DNA of 64,000 bases from Cavia porcellus (GCF_034190915.1 NW_026947507.1:36233501-36297500); one strand, 5' to 3'. Shown: positions 1 through 12,390, counted from the stretch's first letter. The notes: a model not told the origin generated them from the letters alone. Numbers and translations are program-made.

Positions 1-245
1 TAAAAAAAAAATGGAACATATAAAGTGGAAATTCAAACAGCGAGACTACAAACTATCCAACAAAACTTAATAACATGGTTGTCAATCCTATATACTTAAA
101 CATACATGAAGTTATCCATATCTTCATTTATGTTGAGATTAAACAAACCAAAGCATGTTAAAATCACTCTGAACAAAGAATAGTAGTATTGCTGGATTTC
201 ACATCATGACACTCCGGGATCCGCACTGGGTACTGTAGTGTGTTT
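1..245 (-). mobile_element. HAL1/L1 3'-region fragment
   Basis: The stretch matches by eye the minus-strand HAL1 3' region seen at 53150-53280 and 23650-23770: the run of AAGTGG, ATTCAAACAG and CCAACAAAACTTA followed by ATATACTTAAACATACAT. It is non-coding and enters from beyond the window edge. Confidence 0.7.
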
Positions 246-540
246 TTAAAAAAATTTTATGTAAAGAAAGACTAAACAAAACAGGTTGTATCTTATTGGA
301 TTTTATTATATGTGATAATATAAGCAAAAACTTCTATAGACAAGGAGATCATACAGAAACCATTGTTCATTTTCTGTTAGTTGGTTCTAAATACCCTGTA
401 ATATTGTCAATTCTCTTGAATGGTTTTACATTGTCTTGATATGTTTGGTGCTACAGTATATAAAGTTATACTCAAATATTTCAAGGAAAGAGACACTATG
501 GTAACTACTTTTATGTCCGGATTATATTGTGGTGAAACAC
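246..540 (+). mobile_element. Inverted HAL1/L1 3'-region piece
   Basis: This piece reads in plus orientation (TTTATTATATGTGATAATAT, then TCTCTTGAATGGTTTTACA, then AAAGAGACACTATGGTAACT), while both neighbours read in minus. It corresponds to the reverse complement of 53920-54150. Either a 5' inversion during retrotransposition or a separate insertion could explain the flip. Confidence 0.65.
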
Positions 541-3500
541 ACTAAAGTGGAGCATATAAAGTGGGGATTCAAACAGTGAGATTGCATCCAGTTCTGTTCA
601 ACTATCCAACAAAAACTTAGAAATATGGTTATCAATCCTATACACTTAAAAATATATGCAGTTATCCATATCTTCAATTATATTGAGATTGAATAAACCC
701 AAGCAGGCTAATATCACTCTGAACAAAGAATAATACAATTACTAGGTTTCATATTATGACACTCCAGGATCAGCACTGGGTAATTTAGTGTCTCTTTTTC
801 TTCAAAGTATCTGTTCATTTCATCATGTGTCATAAGATCAGTTCTCATAAACTGTTTATAGATACTACACATGCATGAGTCTTAACATGTATTTCTATCC
901 TTTTTATATTGGAGAAATAAAACAAAGCAAGATAAAACATATTTCTATAAACACATGAAATGAAAAAGACATATAAGACACTGTACAAGGAATTCTACCG
1001 TAGTTCCTATGTTGTCTCTTGTTATCTTCAATAGAATTGGCTATATCATCAGACATAGTATAATTGAATATATTAGTACATAACAATATTAATAAAAACA
1101 CAACTTTGTATATAGTATAGAACTTAAAAAACTAGCAGTTATTAAACTAGAATGTGTATCGTAGTCTTGTCATCTTCAATGTAGTTGCCTTTACTCTCAG
1201 ACTTAATACTATCAACCATATCAGTTTTGAATAAAATCTGTCAATACCAAACAGCAATCAAACAAACTAAGATCAGTCATGATAAAACAGTATAAGTCAT
1301 ACAGGGCTCCAGATTAAGTTAATAGGAAATTAAAGATGATTACTGTGCTATATCCTGATGTTTTGGGGATAGCTGTCTGTGCCCTCAAATATAATGCAAG
1401 TAGACAAACTGGAACAGAATAAAATCTATCTAAGCAGAGTGGTGCAAGTAATGTGGGTTTTAACTCCTGATACACTATTAACACTATCTTCTGCCATCTT
1501 TTTTAAGACTCTCCCTCCCCTTTCACTTCCCCAGGTTACGCTGTGCATTTTTGGGTCTGACCAAGACCCTTGGTTTTAAACTGTGTGTGTGGGCGGGGGG
1601 AGACAGCCTGCTATTTACCTAAGTGGTTCCGAACCTTCTCTCTTCTGGACTTGATCTCTAATTATAGTCCTTTACCTATTAAAGCCTGTCTTTCTAACCT
1701 ATCCACAAATAATGGTCTAGTTGCCCCTATTGCTCTCTGGTTCTCTGTCACATAGAGCACTGTTTTCTCGTATTTGATTTTCAGTCCTTATACTCTTTTT
1801 CATCTTAATTATATTTCCTATAAATAGCATCTTGGTGGACCCTACTTCCTGATCTACTCCACGTGTGGTTCTTTTTTTTTAAATTTAGTGTATCAAGGCC
1901 ATCTATATTAGAGATTATAACCAACCTTCTCTGCCACTTTTTTGCCACCAGTTGTCTGCTTATCTTCTTCATTCTGTTTTCTGCTCCATTCATTGTGGCC
2001 TCTCTGCCACTGTTCCTGGAATCCTAGCACTTTTCTCTCTCTCTAGAATGCCCTGCAGTATTCTCTGTAGAGTTGAATTGGTGGTTGCAAATTTCCCAAG
2101 TTTCTCTTTGTCTTGGAAGCATCTTGTTTCTCCATTAATTTCTAGAGACAGTTTAGCAGGGTATATCAATCTGGACTGGAAGTTATTTTCTTTCAGGGCT
2201 TGGAATATTTCACTCCAGGCTCTTCTTGACTTGATGGTTTGTGTCGAGAAGTCTGCCGTTATTCTGATGGACCTTCCTTTATAGATTATCTGTTTCTTAT
2301 CTCTAACAGCTTTTAATATTCTGTTCTTATGTTGAATTTCTGGGATCTTGATTATTATATGCCTGGAAGTAGCTCCGTTTTGGTTGTAGGTGGCTGGAGT
2401 TCTGTATGCCTCATACATCTGAATATCATTTCCTTTTCCTATGTTTGGGAAGTTTTCCTTAATTATTTCTGTGAATAGCTTTTGTAGTTCCTTTGTTTGT
2501 CCCCCTACTTCTTCATTCACATTCTTTATTCTCAAGTTATAGATCCTCGTTGTCTTCTAGCCTTTGTATTGTTACTGCTTGTTTCCTTGTTATTTTTAAA
2601 AAGTTTTTCCTTTCATAATTCCACATTGCAAAACTGTCCTCCAGTTTGGATAATCTATCCTTAGTTTCTTTCAAGCAGATTTGCCATCTTTCCATAGTTT
2701 TTAATTTCCTGGTAATCTCTTTGAATCTGCTTCCTATATTCTATATTTTCTTTATATTCTTCACCAAATGGTTCTCTCTTTTGTTTGAGGTCCTCCCTTC
2801 TTCCGTCTGTGTCTTCTTGAGGGGTGCTTAGCATCTCTTCTATTAATCTTATTATATCTTGCTTTGCTTGGCTAAATATTTCACTTTTGAACTCATCTAT
2901 GAGGTCCCGAAAATATCTCTTTATGTCCACTGGTGCCATGTCTGATATTGCATGTTGGCTGTTCTCATTCTCCTTTGGATTTACCTGTCCCATGTCAGTG
3001 TTCTCAGGGTTGAGACCTGGGGGCTTTTTCTTGTTGCTTCCTCTTCCCATCTTTTTTGTTTCTTCCAGGAGGCCCCAGTTTCTTTCTTTGTTGGTTACAA
3101 TTCTTCCGAAGCACACTGGTTGGTGACCCTTTCCACTGCAGTGTACTAGTGAGTTGCAAATAGGGGCAACATATGCTGGCCCCGCCCCTCTGGATCAGTC
3201 AAGCTGCTGAGGCCTTCATTGTATTACTATGTGCTGCCTCCCCTTCGGGTCAGTCAAACTTCTGAGGCCTTCACTGGGTTAGTGTGCACCACCACCATAG
3301 GGAATTGATTTCAGATAATCTATTGGGTCTCAGTCAGGTCATGTGACCAAGGCCAAGCTCACTCCACCAACTCACTGCTGCCCCTTGTACTTGTCAATCT
3401 TGCCCAGTCCCAGAATGTCTTCCACTGGAGCCCCCTTTTCTGTGGAATGGCTCCCTTCCCGTCACTCACCACAGGTCAATGCAGACTCCCTGCCAGCTCA

Positions 3501-3811
3501 GCTGTCCTTTTGGCTGGCCAACCCCCAACCTCAGTGTGACTGTGCCTCCAGTGAGCTAAAGCAATGGGAACTCAGACGGCCCGGCAAGTCGCCCTCTGCG
3601 GCAAGCACACTGTACCTTTAGCTGTTCCAATAGTAGCACTAGGACTGTATGTTTGACTGGTTCCTCTCACCTCAGTTTCTTCCTAGGATGGCAGAATTCA
3701 TCTCCCTCTGTTCAAGACTCCCTACACTGTATTATGGTGAATTCTAAGTTGATTCTCTTAGGGAGCCTCTGTAGCCCACTGTTATCTATCCACTATCTTT
3801 GCTCAAATCCT
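541..3811 (-). mobile_element. HAL1-like retrotransposon (ORF1, no ORF2)
   Basis: On the minus strand this reads as an L1-type 5' UTR (3811 to about 3051), a broken ORF1 (3050 to 1990), then directly the family's non-coding 3' region (1989 to 541). No ORF2 lies between ORF1 and the 3' region. ORF2 without its endonuclease/reverse transcriptase defines half-L1 (HAL1) elements, which are thought to be mobilised by L1 machinery. The 5' boundary is uncertain because a different dispersed repeat starts at about 3812. Confidence 0.7.
1990..3050 (-). pseudogene. L1-type ORF1 (RNA-binding protein), frameshifted
   Basis: L1 ORF1p is a trimeric RNA chaperone that coats retrotransposon RNA. The amino end begins MGRGSNKK at 3050 and is charged and coiled-coil-like. 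This frame stops at 2661. The second half is in another frame (2535-1990) and contains the RRM-like and C-terminal domains, recognisable from [18 protein letters not shown], a TADFS-like segment and a terminal VAERPQ. It therefore needs at least one frameshift between about 2661 and 2535. A homologous ORF1 lies at 54357-55370. Confidence 0.8.
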
Positions 3812-4328
3812 CCTTGGGAGGTTATGTGGACTGACTATATTAAGCCCAGTGACCTTCTTCAATCACGGGAGTTGAAAGCAGGTGAAGTGAGTTCCAGGGC
3901 ATTGGTCTTTGCCCAGGGAGAGCTTTAGCCCATCATCCACAGTGGGTAGGTGCCTGCCCAGCTACCTGGAACACTGAAGATGGCATGGGAGGGCCTGAGG
4001 GCCTAACTGGACCATGCTCAGCAACCTCCATTCAGTCCCAGGAGCCCAGGGTATAGGAGACGATTTCCAACACATCCAGGGGAAGCCTTGGAACAACACT
4101 TGAAATACAGAAATATAGGAAAATGACAAAATGAAAGACCAAAATGCAATCTCAAACCTCCAGCCCATCCCAAGAAATAAGGGGGGAAAAGGGGCAATCT
4201 TTCTTCCTCAGAATAGAAGAAAAAATGGAAACAGCTTTGTAGATAAGGAGGGAAAGAGGCATTGAAAGGAGGGGAGGGTATTGGGAAAACAGAAGGATCA
4301 GGATCTATCATGTACAGGTAGAAATGCC
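3812..4328 (-). repeat. 517-bp dispersed repeat, copy A
   Basis: The reverse complement of this stretch is close to identical to 14794-15308. The shared block starts with CAGGCATTTCTACCTGTAC and ends at CCTCCCAAGG; sequence on both sides differs. It abuts the 5' side of a HAL1-like element, so it could be an upstream 5' UTR unit of the family or an independent repeat. It contains a 97-codon open frame (4018-4311, minus) that is also open in the other copy. I do not recognise the frame as a protein. Confidence 0.6.
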
Positions 4329-5265
4329 TGTTTATGTCCGGATTATATTGTGGTGAAACACTATTTTGCTTAAATGGTTATGCTTTGACCTGTGCTGTTT
4401 TGTTGTTATGCCCTCTTTTATCTCAATCTCCTTTTTGTAATTATTACTTTTTTATTTTTATCTTTTTAATTAAGGAAAAAATAAAAAATAGCAGGATGCA
4501 TTATAGTAACTCACCTTGATTTCCTATTAACTTAATTTGAAACCCTGTATTGCCCTCACCATCTTGTTTTGACTGATTTTCCTCTATTCTGCTTTGCTTG
4601 ATAGTACGAAGTTCGAAAGTATAGGCAACAACTGTGAAGACAATAAGATTCATTATGATGCCCATTCTGGTTGACTATTATCTTCTTTTAAAGTCCTGTA
4701 ATGTCTCCAATGTTTTGGTTTTATTCTTTACTGTTTTGTTCAATTTTATTATAACTGATGACATAGGCAATTCTTTTTAAGATAGCAAGAGACAATATAG
4801 TAACCATTGGTGATCACCTAGTATTTTGTTTTTACATTATCTATTATGCCCATCCTTTTGATTTGACTGACTCTGTTCTGTTATGTCACTTTTGGTTTTA
4901 GTCTCTTCAAAAAAAAGTAATAACTGTGGGAGTAATAAAACCCAAAATGTGTAATTGTCATTGTACAAAATAAAGGAAAAGAAAGTGTTCTAAAGGATAT
5001 AACTGCATATATATTTAAGTGTATAAGATAGATAACCATATTACTGAGTTTTGTTGGATCATTGAACAAAACTGTTTGCAGTCTCACTGTTTGAAAGTCC
5101 ACCTTATATGCTTTAATTTTGTAACTTGAACAACTATTTCTAAGATAACAATATGTAATCTATTAACTAGTGATTTCCTACTGTTTATTTTTTATGAAAT
5201 TCTGTATAATTTGTACCCTTTTTCTGTTTTTTTTCTTTTTCTCCTCAAATAAAATTTTTTAAAAA
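4329..5265 (+). mobile_element. HAL1/L1 3' region with poly(A) end
   Basis: Plus-strand copy of the family 3' region, 5'-truncated. It matches the reverse complement of 52984-53940 and 21308-22260. It ends in CTCCTCAAATAAAATTTTTT, which includes an AATAAA signal just before the A-tail. It sits head to head with the minus-strand material at 3812-4328. Confidence 0.75.
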
Positions 5266-5420
5266 TGGATGGAGAAATAAGATACTTCCATGACAAAGAA
5301 CAGCTGAAGAACTTCATGAACACCAAGCCAAACATGCAAAGAATACTGAAAGACAGTCTGTACACACATAGGAAAAAAACCAGTAAGCAAGGTAGACAAC
5401 TAAACAGAATGGAAAGGTAG
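5266..5420 (+). pseudogene. L1 ORF1 carboxy-terminal fragment
   Basis: The frame reads through the conserved ORF1p C-terminal domain (GEIRYFHDKEQLKNF, then QRILKD) to a TAG at 5418-5420. Everything upstream in ORF1 is missing, and the preceding bases are the A-rich end of the neighbouring 3' region. It is a fragment with no likely product. Confidence 0.8.
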
Positions 5421-5422
5421 AG

Positions 5423-8400
5423 ATGCAACAACATAAAGATAATATGTCAACAATAAGCCAATATATAATAGTTATAACCATTAATGTAAATGGCCTCAAT
5501 TCACCAATTAAACAAAACAGACTGGCAGAATGGATCAAGAAACAACATCCAACCATATGCTGTCCGCAAGCAACCCATCTAACCCAAAAGGGCATTCACA
5601 GACTGAAAGTCAAAGGATGGAAAATAATACTTCATGCAACAGGAACCGAAAAAAAAGTGGGGTTAGCTATTCTGTTTTCAGATAATGTGAACTTCAAACC
5701 GAGAATGATCCTAAGAGATCAAGAAGGTCACTACATACTGGTTAGGGGAAAACTTCAAGAGGAAGAGATAACTATCTTAAATATATATGCACCAAATTCC
5801 AGAGCACCCAGTTATACAAAGCAAGTATTAATAGAAATGAAAAATCAAATTAGCAATAACACAATTATAACAGGAGACCTTAACACACCAGGGACAGATC
5901 AACCAGACAGAAAATCAGCAAAGAAATAATAGAACTGAATCATACCTGTGAATAAATGGACTTGATAGACATATACAGAGTGTTCCATCCAACAACATCA
6001 GAATATACATTCTTCTCAGCAGCACATGGGAAATTCTCTAAATAGATCATATATTAGCTCACAGAACATATTTAAATAAATGCAAAAGAATCGAAATTAT
6101 CCCTTACATGTTATCAGATCAACTAGAAATTAATGATAAAAGAAACTGCAAAAACCCCACAAGCACATGGAAATTGAATAATACACTCTTGAGCAATCAG
6201 TGGGTCACAGAGGAAATTAAAGAAGAAATTAAACAATACCTACAAGCAAATGAAAATACAAATACAACTTACTGGAATCTGTGGGATGCAATGAATTCAG
6301 TCCTCAGAGGAAAATTTATTGCACTGAGTTCCCACATCAGGAAAACAGAACGAATACAAATAAACAACCTGATGTTACATCTCAAACATCTAGAAAAAGA
6401 AGAGCAAGTCAAGCCCAAAGCCAAAAGAAGGGAGAAAATTATAAAAAATCAGAGTAGAAATTAATACAATAGAGACTAAGAAAACAATCCAAAGAATCAA
6501 TGAATCAAAGAGTTGGTTCTTTGAAAGAATAAATAAAATTGATAAGCCCCTAGCCAATCTTATTTTAAAAAGGAAAGAAACAGCTCAAATTCATGCAATA
6601 AGGAATGAAAAAGGTGAAATCACTACAGACTCTGTGGAAATACAGAAGATCATCAACACCTATTTCAAAAATCTCTACTCTCGTAGATTCGATAACACAG
6701 AAGAAATAGTCACCCCTGGAAGCAAATATTACTCTAGTGCCAAACCTGAGAAAGACCCAACTAAAAAAGAGAACTACAGGCCAATCTCCCTAATGAACAC
6801 AGATGCAAAAGTCCTCAATAAAATATTGACAAATAGTATCATACACCATGACCAAGTGGGACTCATCCCAAACATACAGGGATGGTTCAACATATGTAAG
6901 TCAATAAATGTAATCCACCATATCAATAAAGCCAAAAGTAAGATCACATGATCATCTCTATAGATGCAGAAAAAGCTTTTGATAAGGTCCAACACTCATT
7001 GATGCTAAGAACCTTACAGAAAATTGGAATAGATGGTCTTTAACTCAATATGATAAAGGCCATCTATGAAAAACCAACAGCCAGCATCATATTAATGGCC
7101 CAAAACTGAACACCTTTATTTTAAAATCAGGCACAAGACAAGAATGTCACTTAAGACTGCTCTTATTCAACATAGTACTGGAAATACTAGCAAGAGCAAT
7201 AGGACAAGAGAGAGAAATAAAAGGGGTAAAGATAGGAAAAGAGTAAGTTACATTATCGTTATTTGTGGATGACATGATACTCTATATAGAAGACCCCCAA
7301 AACTCCACTGAAAGACTTTTAGATATAATAAATAAACTCAGCAATGTAGCTGGATACAAAATCAATACTCAAAAATCAATAGCATTTCTATACACTAACA
7401 ACAAAATCACTGAGAAATAAAGAAGCCACACCTTCACACTAGCATCCAAAAAATGAAATAATTAGTAATTAATCTCACAAAAGTAGTAAAAGATCTATAG
7501 AGTGAAAATTATAATACCCTGAAAAAAGAAATTGAAGAGGATCTCAGAAAAGGGAAAGAGCTCCATTGTTCATGGATAGGAAGAATAAATATTGTAAAAA
7601 TGGACATTCTCCCAAAATTGTTATACAGATTCAATACAATCCCAATGCAAGTACCATCAACATACCTCATAGATCTAGAGAAATCAATCCTAAAATTCAT
7701 CTGGAACCAGAAGAGACCTAGAATACCAAAGGCAATCCTAAGCAGCAAAGGCAAGACAGGAGGCATCACAATCCCTGACTTGAATTTATACTACAAAGCA
7801 ACTGTAATAAAATCAATACGGTATTGGAATGAAAACAGATCTGAAGATCAATGGAATAGATTTGAAGATACAACCACAACCACCTTATCTTTGATAAAGA
7901 GGCCAAACATATTCACTGGAAGAATGACAGTCTCTTTAAAAAATGGTGCTGGAAAAACTGGCTCTCCACATGCCGAAAGATAAAACTAGACCCATGCCTA
8001 TCACCATATACTGAACTAAAATCTAAATGGATCAAAGATCTGAATATTAAAAAAAAAACACTAAATCTGTTTGAAGACAAATTAGGTAAAAATTTCAAAG
8101 ACGTAGGGTAGCTAGAGAATTCATGAACAGGAATCAAACCACATGGAAAATACTTCCCAGAATCGATAGCTGGTCATGTCTTATTAAAAAGTTTCTGTAC
8201 GTCAAAAGAAATCTCCAACATAGTGAAAAGAAAACCCACAAACTGGGAAAATATCTTAGTGAACTGTCCCCCAGACAAAGGACTTCTGTCTAAAACATAT
8301 AAAGAATTAAAAAAAAAATCAGTACCCCGAAATTCAAAGACCCAATCCAAAAATGGGCATCTGAGATGAATACACAGTTCTCAGGTGAAGAAATAAAAAT

Positions 8401-8910
8401 GGCAAATAAATACATGAAAAAATGTTCACCATCATTACTCATTAGAGAAATGCAAATTAAAACCACACTGAAATTCCATCTCACTCCTGAAAGAATGGCC
8501 AGGATCAAGAAAACTACCAACAACAAATGCTGGAGAGGCTGTGGGGAAAAGGGAACTCTCCTGCACTGTTGGTGGGAGTGTAGGCTGGTGCAACCATTGT
8601 AGAGGTCTGTCTGGAGATTCCTCAGAAAGCTGGGACTGGAAGCCCCATTAGCTCCAGCTACTCCATTTCTAGCCATTTTCCCAAAGAACTGAAAACATCA
8701 TACCACAGTGATATATGTGCACCCATGTTTATAGCAGCACAATTTGTAATAGCCAGATCTTGGAAACAACCTAAGGGTCCATCAACTGAGGAATGGATAA
8801 AAAAGATGTGGTATTTTTATACAATGGAGTACTACTCCGTTATAAAGAATGATCACATTGAGATATTTATAAATAAATGGATGCAGCTTGAGACCATACT
8901 CATAAGCTAA
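5423..8910 (+). pseudogene. L1 ORF2 (endonuclease-reverse transcriptase), broken
   Basis: ORF2 encodes the AP-like endonuclease and reverse transcriptase that nick DNA and prime reverse transcription. The open amino part at 5423-5929 shows endonuclease hallmarks (NVNGLNSPIKQNRL, ILNIYAPN, then TGDLNTPG). Later pieces lie in shifting frames: YRPISLMN and HHDQVGLIP near 6775-6870, the polymerase box as LFVDD near 7258-7273, and [11 protein letters not shown] near 7700. The carboxy end contains the typical WMQLETI near 8877 with a stop at 8908-8910. Several stops and frameshifts separate these parts, so no active enzyme is made. Confidence 0.9.
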
Positions 8911-9761
8911 ATAAATCAAACTGAGATGTATAAATACCATATAGTCTCCCTAGTGTAAGAAATGGTAAGAGTACATAAGAGTTTATGGCAATCATGATTC
9001 CCCATTACATTGCTTTGAAGCCTTATAATGTCTGCATTCATTAGTTGGAATGGTTTTACCCTAGCTTGATTTTATTATCTTTGGTAGTATAAACAGCTAT
9101 TTTGAAGAAAACAAGACATTAGAATAGCCAGAGCTGATTTAGTATCATCTTACTCTGAAGTCCTACTATACTTTTGTATTTCTGTTTCCTTTGGTTCTGT
9201 CCTGTTATATCTTATTGGATTTTATTATGTGTGATAGTATAAACAAATTTTCTATGAAAAATGAGATAATATAGTAGCCATTGTTCATTCTCTGTTATTT
9301 GGTTCTGAAAGCCCTGTAATGGTTTCATTCTCTTGAATGGTTTTATACTGTTTTGTTATGTTTGATACTGTTGTGTATGAAGCTATGCTCAACTATTTCA
9401 AAGAAAGAGACATTGTGGTAGTTACTGTTAATAATGGGTTGTCTTGTAGTAAAATGCTGTGTTGCTTGCATTGCTCTGATCTGCTTTGTTATGTCCTCTT
9501 TTGTCTTAATCTCTTTAAAATAAAAAATTTTTAAAAAAATTTTAAAAAAGAATATCTTGATTTCTTCCAACTTTTGACCGTTGTTATAAACATGCTATAA
9601 AAATACCCACATGTGCAGGGCTTTTGTGGAGATAGAAATTTTTAACTCATTTTGGTAAGTACTGAGCACTGTGATTGTTGGATCATGTGGTAATAGAATG
9701 TGTAGTTTTGTGAAAACTGTCACACTCTCCTCCCAAGCAACTGTACCAGTTTGCATTCTAC

Positions 9762-10085
9762 TATGGTTTAGAAATTCCCAAGGTCCAGGGTTTTCCTGCG
9801 GTGGAGTGGACCCTTTAAGAAGACGGGGTCCAGCGGTAGGTCTGTAGGTCATTGGTGTATACCTTTCAAGGGAATATTGGGACCTAACCCCATTTTTGCT
9901 CTTGTTTTGCTTCCAAGCCAGCACATGTATGGTTTTGATCTACCACGTGCTTCTTCCATATCATGCAGTATCACCACAGGCCCAGAACGACAGGGCCGCC
10001 AATCATGGACTGGAACTCCCAAAATTATGAAATAAAATAAACCTTTTATCTTTACAAATGGATTAGCTCAAATATTTTTTATACT
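9762..10085 (+). mobile_element. MaLR-like solo LTR
   Basis: Starts near TATGGTTTAGAAATTCCCAA and ends with AAATAAAATAAACCTTTT followed by a short T-rich tail. The pattern (a GGACC/GGTCATTGG middle, CTTGCTTCC-like and CACGTGCTTC motifs, an AATAAA close to the end) is typical of ERVL-MaLR LTRs. It interrupts the ancient L1. Confidence 0.5.
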
Positions 10086-10375
10086 AACTGAACTTATCAC
10101 ATCTTCTCATCAGAAGTAAAGGAAAATTCCTGTACCTCCACATCTTTGCCAGTATTTGAGATGCGGTTAGCATTTTTAATTTTTGCTATTTTAATGGTTA
10201 TTTAGTAGTATCTCATTTTAATTTTCAGTTTTCCAATGACATATGATGTTAGGTATCTTCTTCAGTGAGGTATCCGTTAGGTTTTTTACTTCTGTGTCAA
10301 TTGAGTTGCTTATTTTAAGATTCCTTATTTTCCATGCTAAACTTTAATCAACCTTATCATTTAAATGTAGTTTCT

Positions 10376-10430
10376 GGCCGGGGGTTTAGCTCAGCTTGCC
10401 TGGCAAGTGCAAGGTCATGAGTTTGAAAAT
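10376..10430 (+). mobile_element. ID-like SINE, partial
   Basis: GGGGTTTAGCTCAG (box A) followed by GCAAGTGCAAGGTCATGAG is a tRNA-like ID head with an internal deletion. Confidence 0.45.
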
Positions 10431-10904
10431 ATATATATTTTTTTTTCTGCCAGTCTATGTCTCCACTTTGTCCAGAAAACAGAAATTAAAAAATTTTTTT
10501 AAATTGATGTTCACCTTGTCATTATTATTCCATGGATTGTACTTTTTGCATTATACATCACCACTATGTCCAAGGTGGTATAGATTTCATTCTATAGTGT
10601 CTTCCCTATTATTACTTTGCATTTTATATTTAGGCTCATGATCCATTTTTAATTAAGTCCTAAAAATGCTATAAGATCTGTGTTTAGATCTGTTTTGGTT
10701 GTTGTTTGATTGACTTGTTTTGTGCTTTTGACTGGCTCGATTTTTGCATGTGGATGAATAGTTGTTCCGGGAACAGTTGTTGAAAAGTCTTTACACATTG
10801 CCTTTCTTTGTCAAAGATTAATTAAGTATAATTACATGGGCTTATTTCTAAGATCTATTCCACCGATCTCTTTGCCTATTTGTTCATAAATGCCCTACCA
10901 TCTT

Positions 10905-11340
10905 GGTCACTATCTTAGTCACTTTTTCACTGCTGGGACAAAACACCCGACATCTACCATTTAAAGGAGGAAAACTTTACATATTTTTTCCCAGGTTTAC
11001 GTATTTTAACTCACAGTTTGTCAAGCTTTCAGTACATAGTAGGCCAGCTCCAAAGCAGAGTGGCATAGAAGAAGAGAAACAGTTCATGGAATGCAGGCAG
11101 GAAGCCTCTCTTTCACTTTATCCCATCCAGGACACAAGCCTATTGGTTGGTGCCACCCACACCCTGGTGGGCCTTTCTATTAACCACACCCAGAACTATG
11201 CTAAATCAATCAATGGACTCCTATGTTTATCACACACCCATAATCTACTACCACACACCCATGATCTAGCCACCTCCCCAAAACTCCACTTTTGAATGTG
11301 TGAGTCCTTGGGGGGCATCTAGATACAAACCACAGCAATT
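10905..11340 (-). mobile_element. MaLR-like LTR
   Basis: The stretch opens with ATCTTAGTCACTTTTTCACT and closes with TGTGAGTCCTTGGGGGGCAT and AAACCACAGCAATT. This is the reversed layout of a MaLR LTR, with the AC-rich CCACACCC block and the GGGGGCAT block near the LTR start. It separates two ancient L1 pieces. Confidence 0.45.
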
Positions 11341-11519
11341 ACTGTAGATTCAGAGTAATTCTTGAGGATGGGTCACATCGATTGTCTCACTTAAGTTTCT
11401 CTAATGTTGTGTTTGCAGTACTGGCTCTTTTGCCTCCACATATAAACTTCAGAATCAGCATGTTAATATCCACAAATACAAACAAACAAATGGTCAAAAA
11501 CCTAATAAGGATTTTGTTT

Positions 11520-11672
11520 TTGTTTTTGTTTTGAGACAAGCTTGCCATGTCATGCAAGCTACTCTTACACCCGCTTCTGTAGCCCAGGTTGACCTCAAAC
11601 TCTCAGTGTCCTCCTGTCTCAGCCCCACTAAGTGCTGGGATTACAGATGTATGCCACTATGCCCAACTCCTA
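11520..11672 (-). mobile_element. B1 SINE
   Basis: A T-rich leader, GAGACAAGCTTGCC, then CCTCAAACTCTCAGTGTCCT and GTGCTGGGATTACAGATGTA are the reverse complement of a 7SL-derived B1 element. Confidence 0.8.
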
Positions 11673-12029
11673 GTGAGGATTTTAATTGGGATCACACTGT
11701 AGTTGAATTTGGGAAGAGCTGATATCCCAACATGGCATGAATACAGAACATCATCTTCCTGTGCATGAATATGGACTCTCTGCATATTTCTTTGATTACT
11801 TTCATTAGAGTTGTAGTTTCCCTCATGTAGACCTTATACATGTCTCATTCAACTTACATGCAAGTATTTCATTTGGGACTGGTAATATAAGTGATACTGT
11901 GCTTTTAATTTCATATCTCTCTTGTCCATTTCTGGCTGACAGGAAAAAGACTGACTTCTATCTACAGTCATGCACCTCTTAACATGGTGGTTTGCATATG
12001 TGACAAAAGTCCCACAAGATTATGTCACC

Positions 12030-12390
12030 TGGTGCTGTGGTGGATATCACATATCTCCCCAAAGCCTCATATTGCTCCAAGGCTGGGCTCGTGGAAGGTG
12101 ATTAAATCAGTACTGACTTGCTGCCAGGAGGCGGGCCTGGTGCAGGAGTTAGGTAACTGGGCACATGACCCAGAAGGTTACAACTCCTGCCCCGCCCTCT
12201 TGCTTCATTCTCTTGCTTCCTGCCCACTGTGACGTGAGCGGCTTTTCTCTGCCAGTTTTTTCCAACTATGCCTTTCTTGCCTTGAAACTAGCTAATTGTG
12301 AATGGAAAACATGAGCCAAAGTAAATGTTTCCTTTAAATTGTGGGTATCAGGTGTTTTATCCCAGTCATGAGGCTAACAATTAAGCAAAT
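12030..12390 (+). mobile_element. MaLR-like LTR
   Basis: Contains TCTTGCTTCCTGCCCACTG, GTGACGTGAGCGGCTTTTCT, a CATGAGCCAAAGTAAATGTTT block close to the end, and a terminal ATCAGGTGTTTTATCCCAGT. This is the usual order in rodent MaLR LTRs. Confidence 0.5.

Larger units (their letters stand above)
5266..9545 (+). mobile_element. L1 retrotransposon, 5'-truncated in ORF1
   Basis: The element contains the last third of ORF1 (stop at 5420), a degraded ORF2 (5423-8910), a 3' UTR and a terminal AAAATAAAAAATTT stretch at about 9520-9545. The 3' UTR (8911-9545) shares its modules with the HAL1-like elements here (for example TTTATTATGTGTGATAGTAT and CTCTTGAATGGTTTTA), so this is plausibly the autonomous partner lineage. 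It is dead because of many stops and frameshifts. Confidence 0.85.

Noticed and set aside
11965..12000. CAGTCATGCACCTCTTAACA as a DNA transposon terminus
   Set aside because: It resembles a known mammalian repeat start, but only about 20 bases match and the rest is MaLR-like LTR or old L1.
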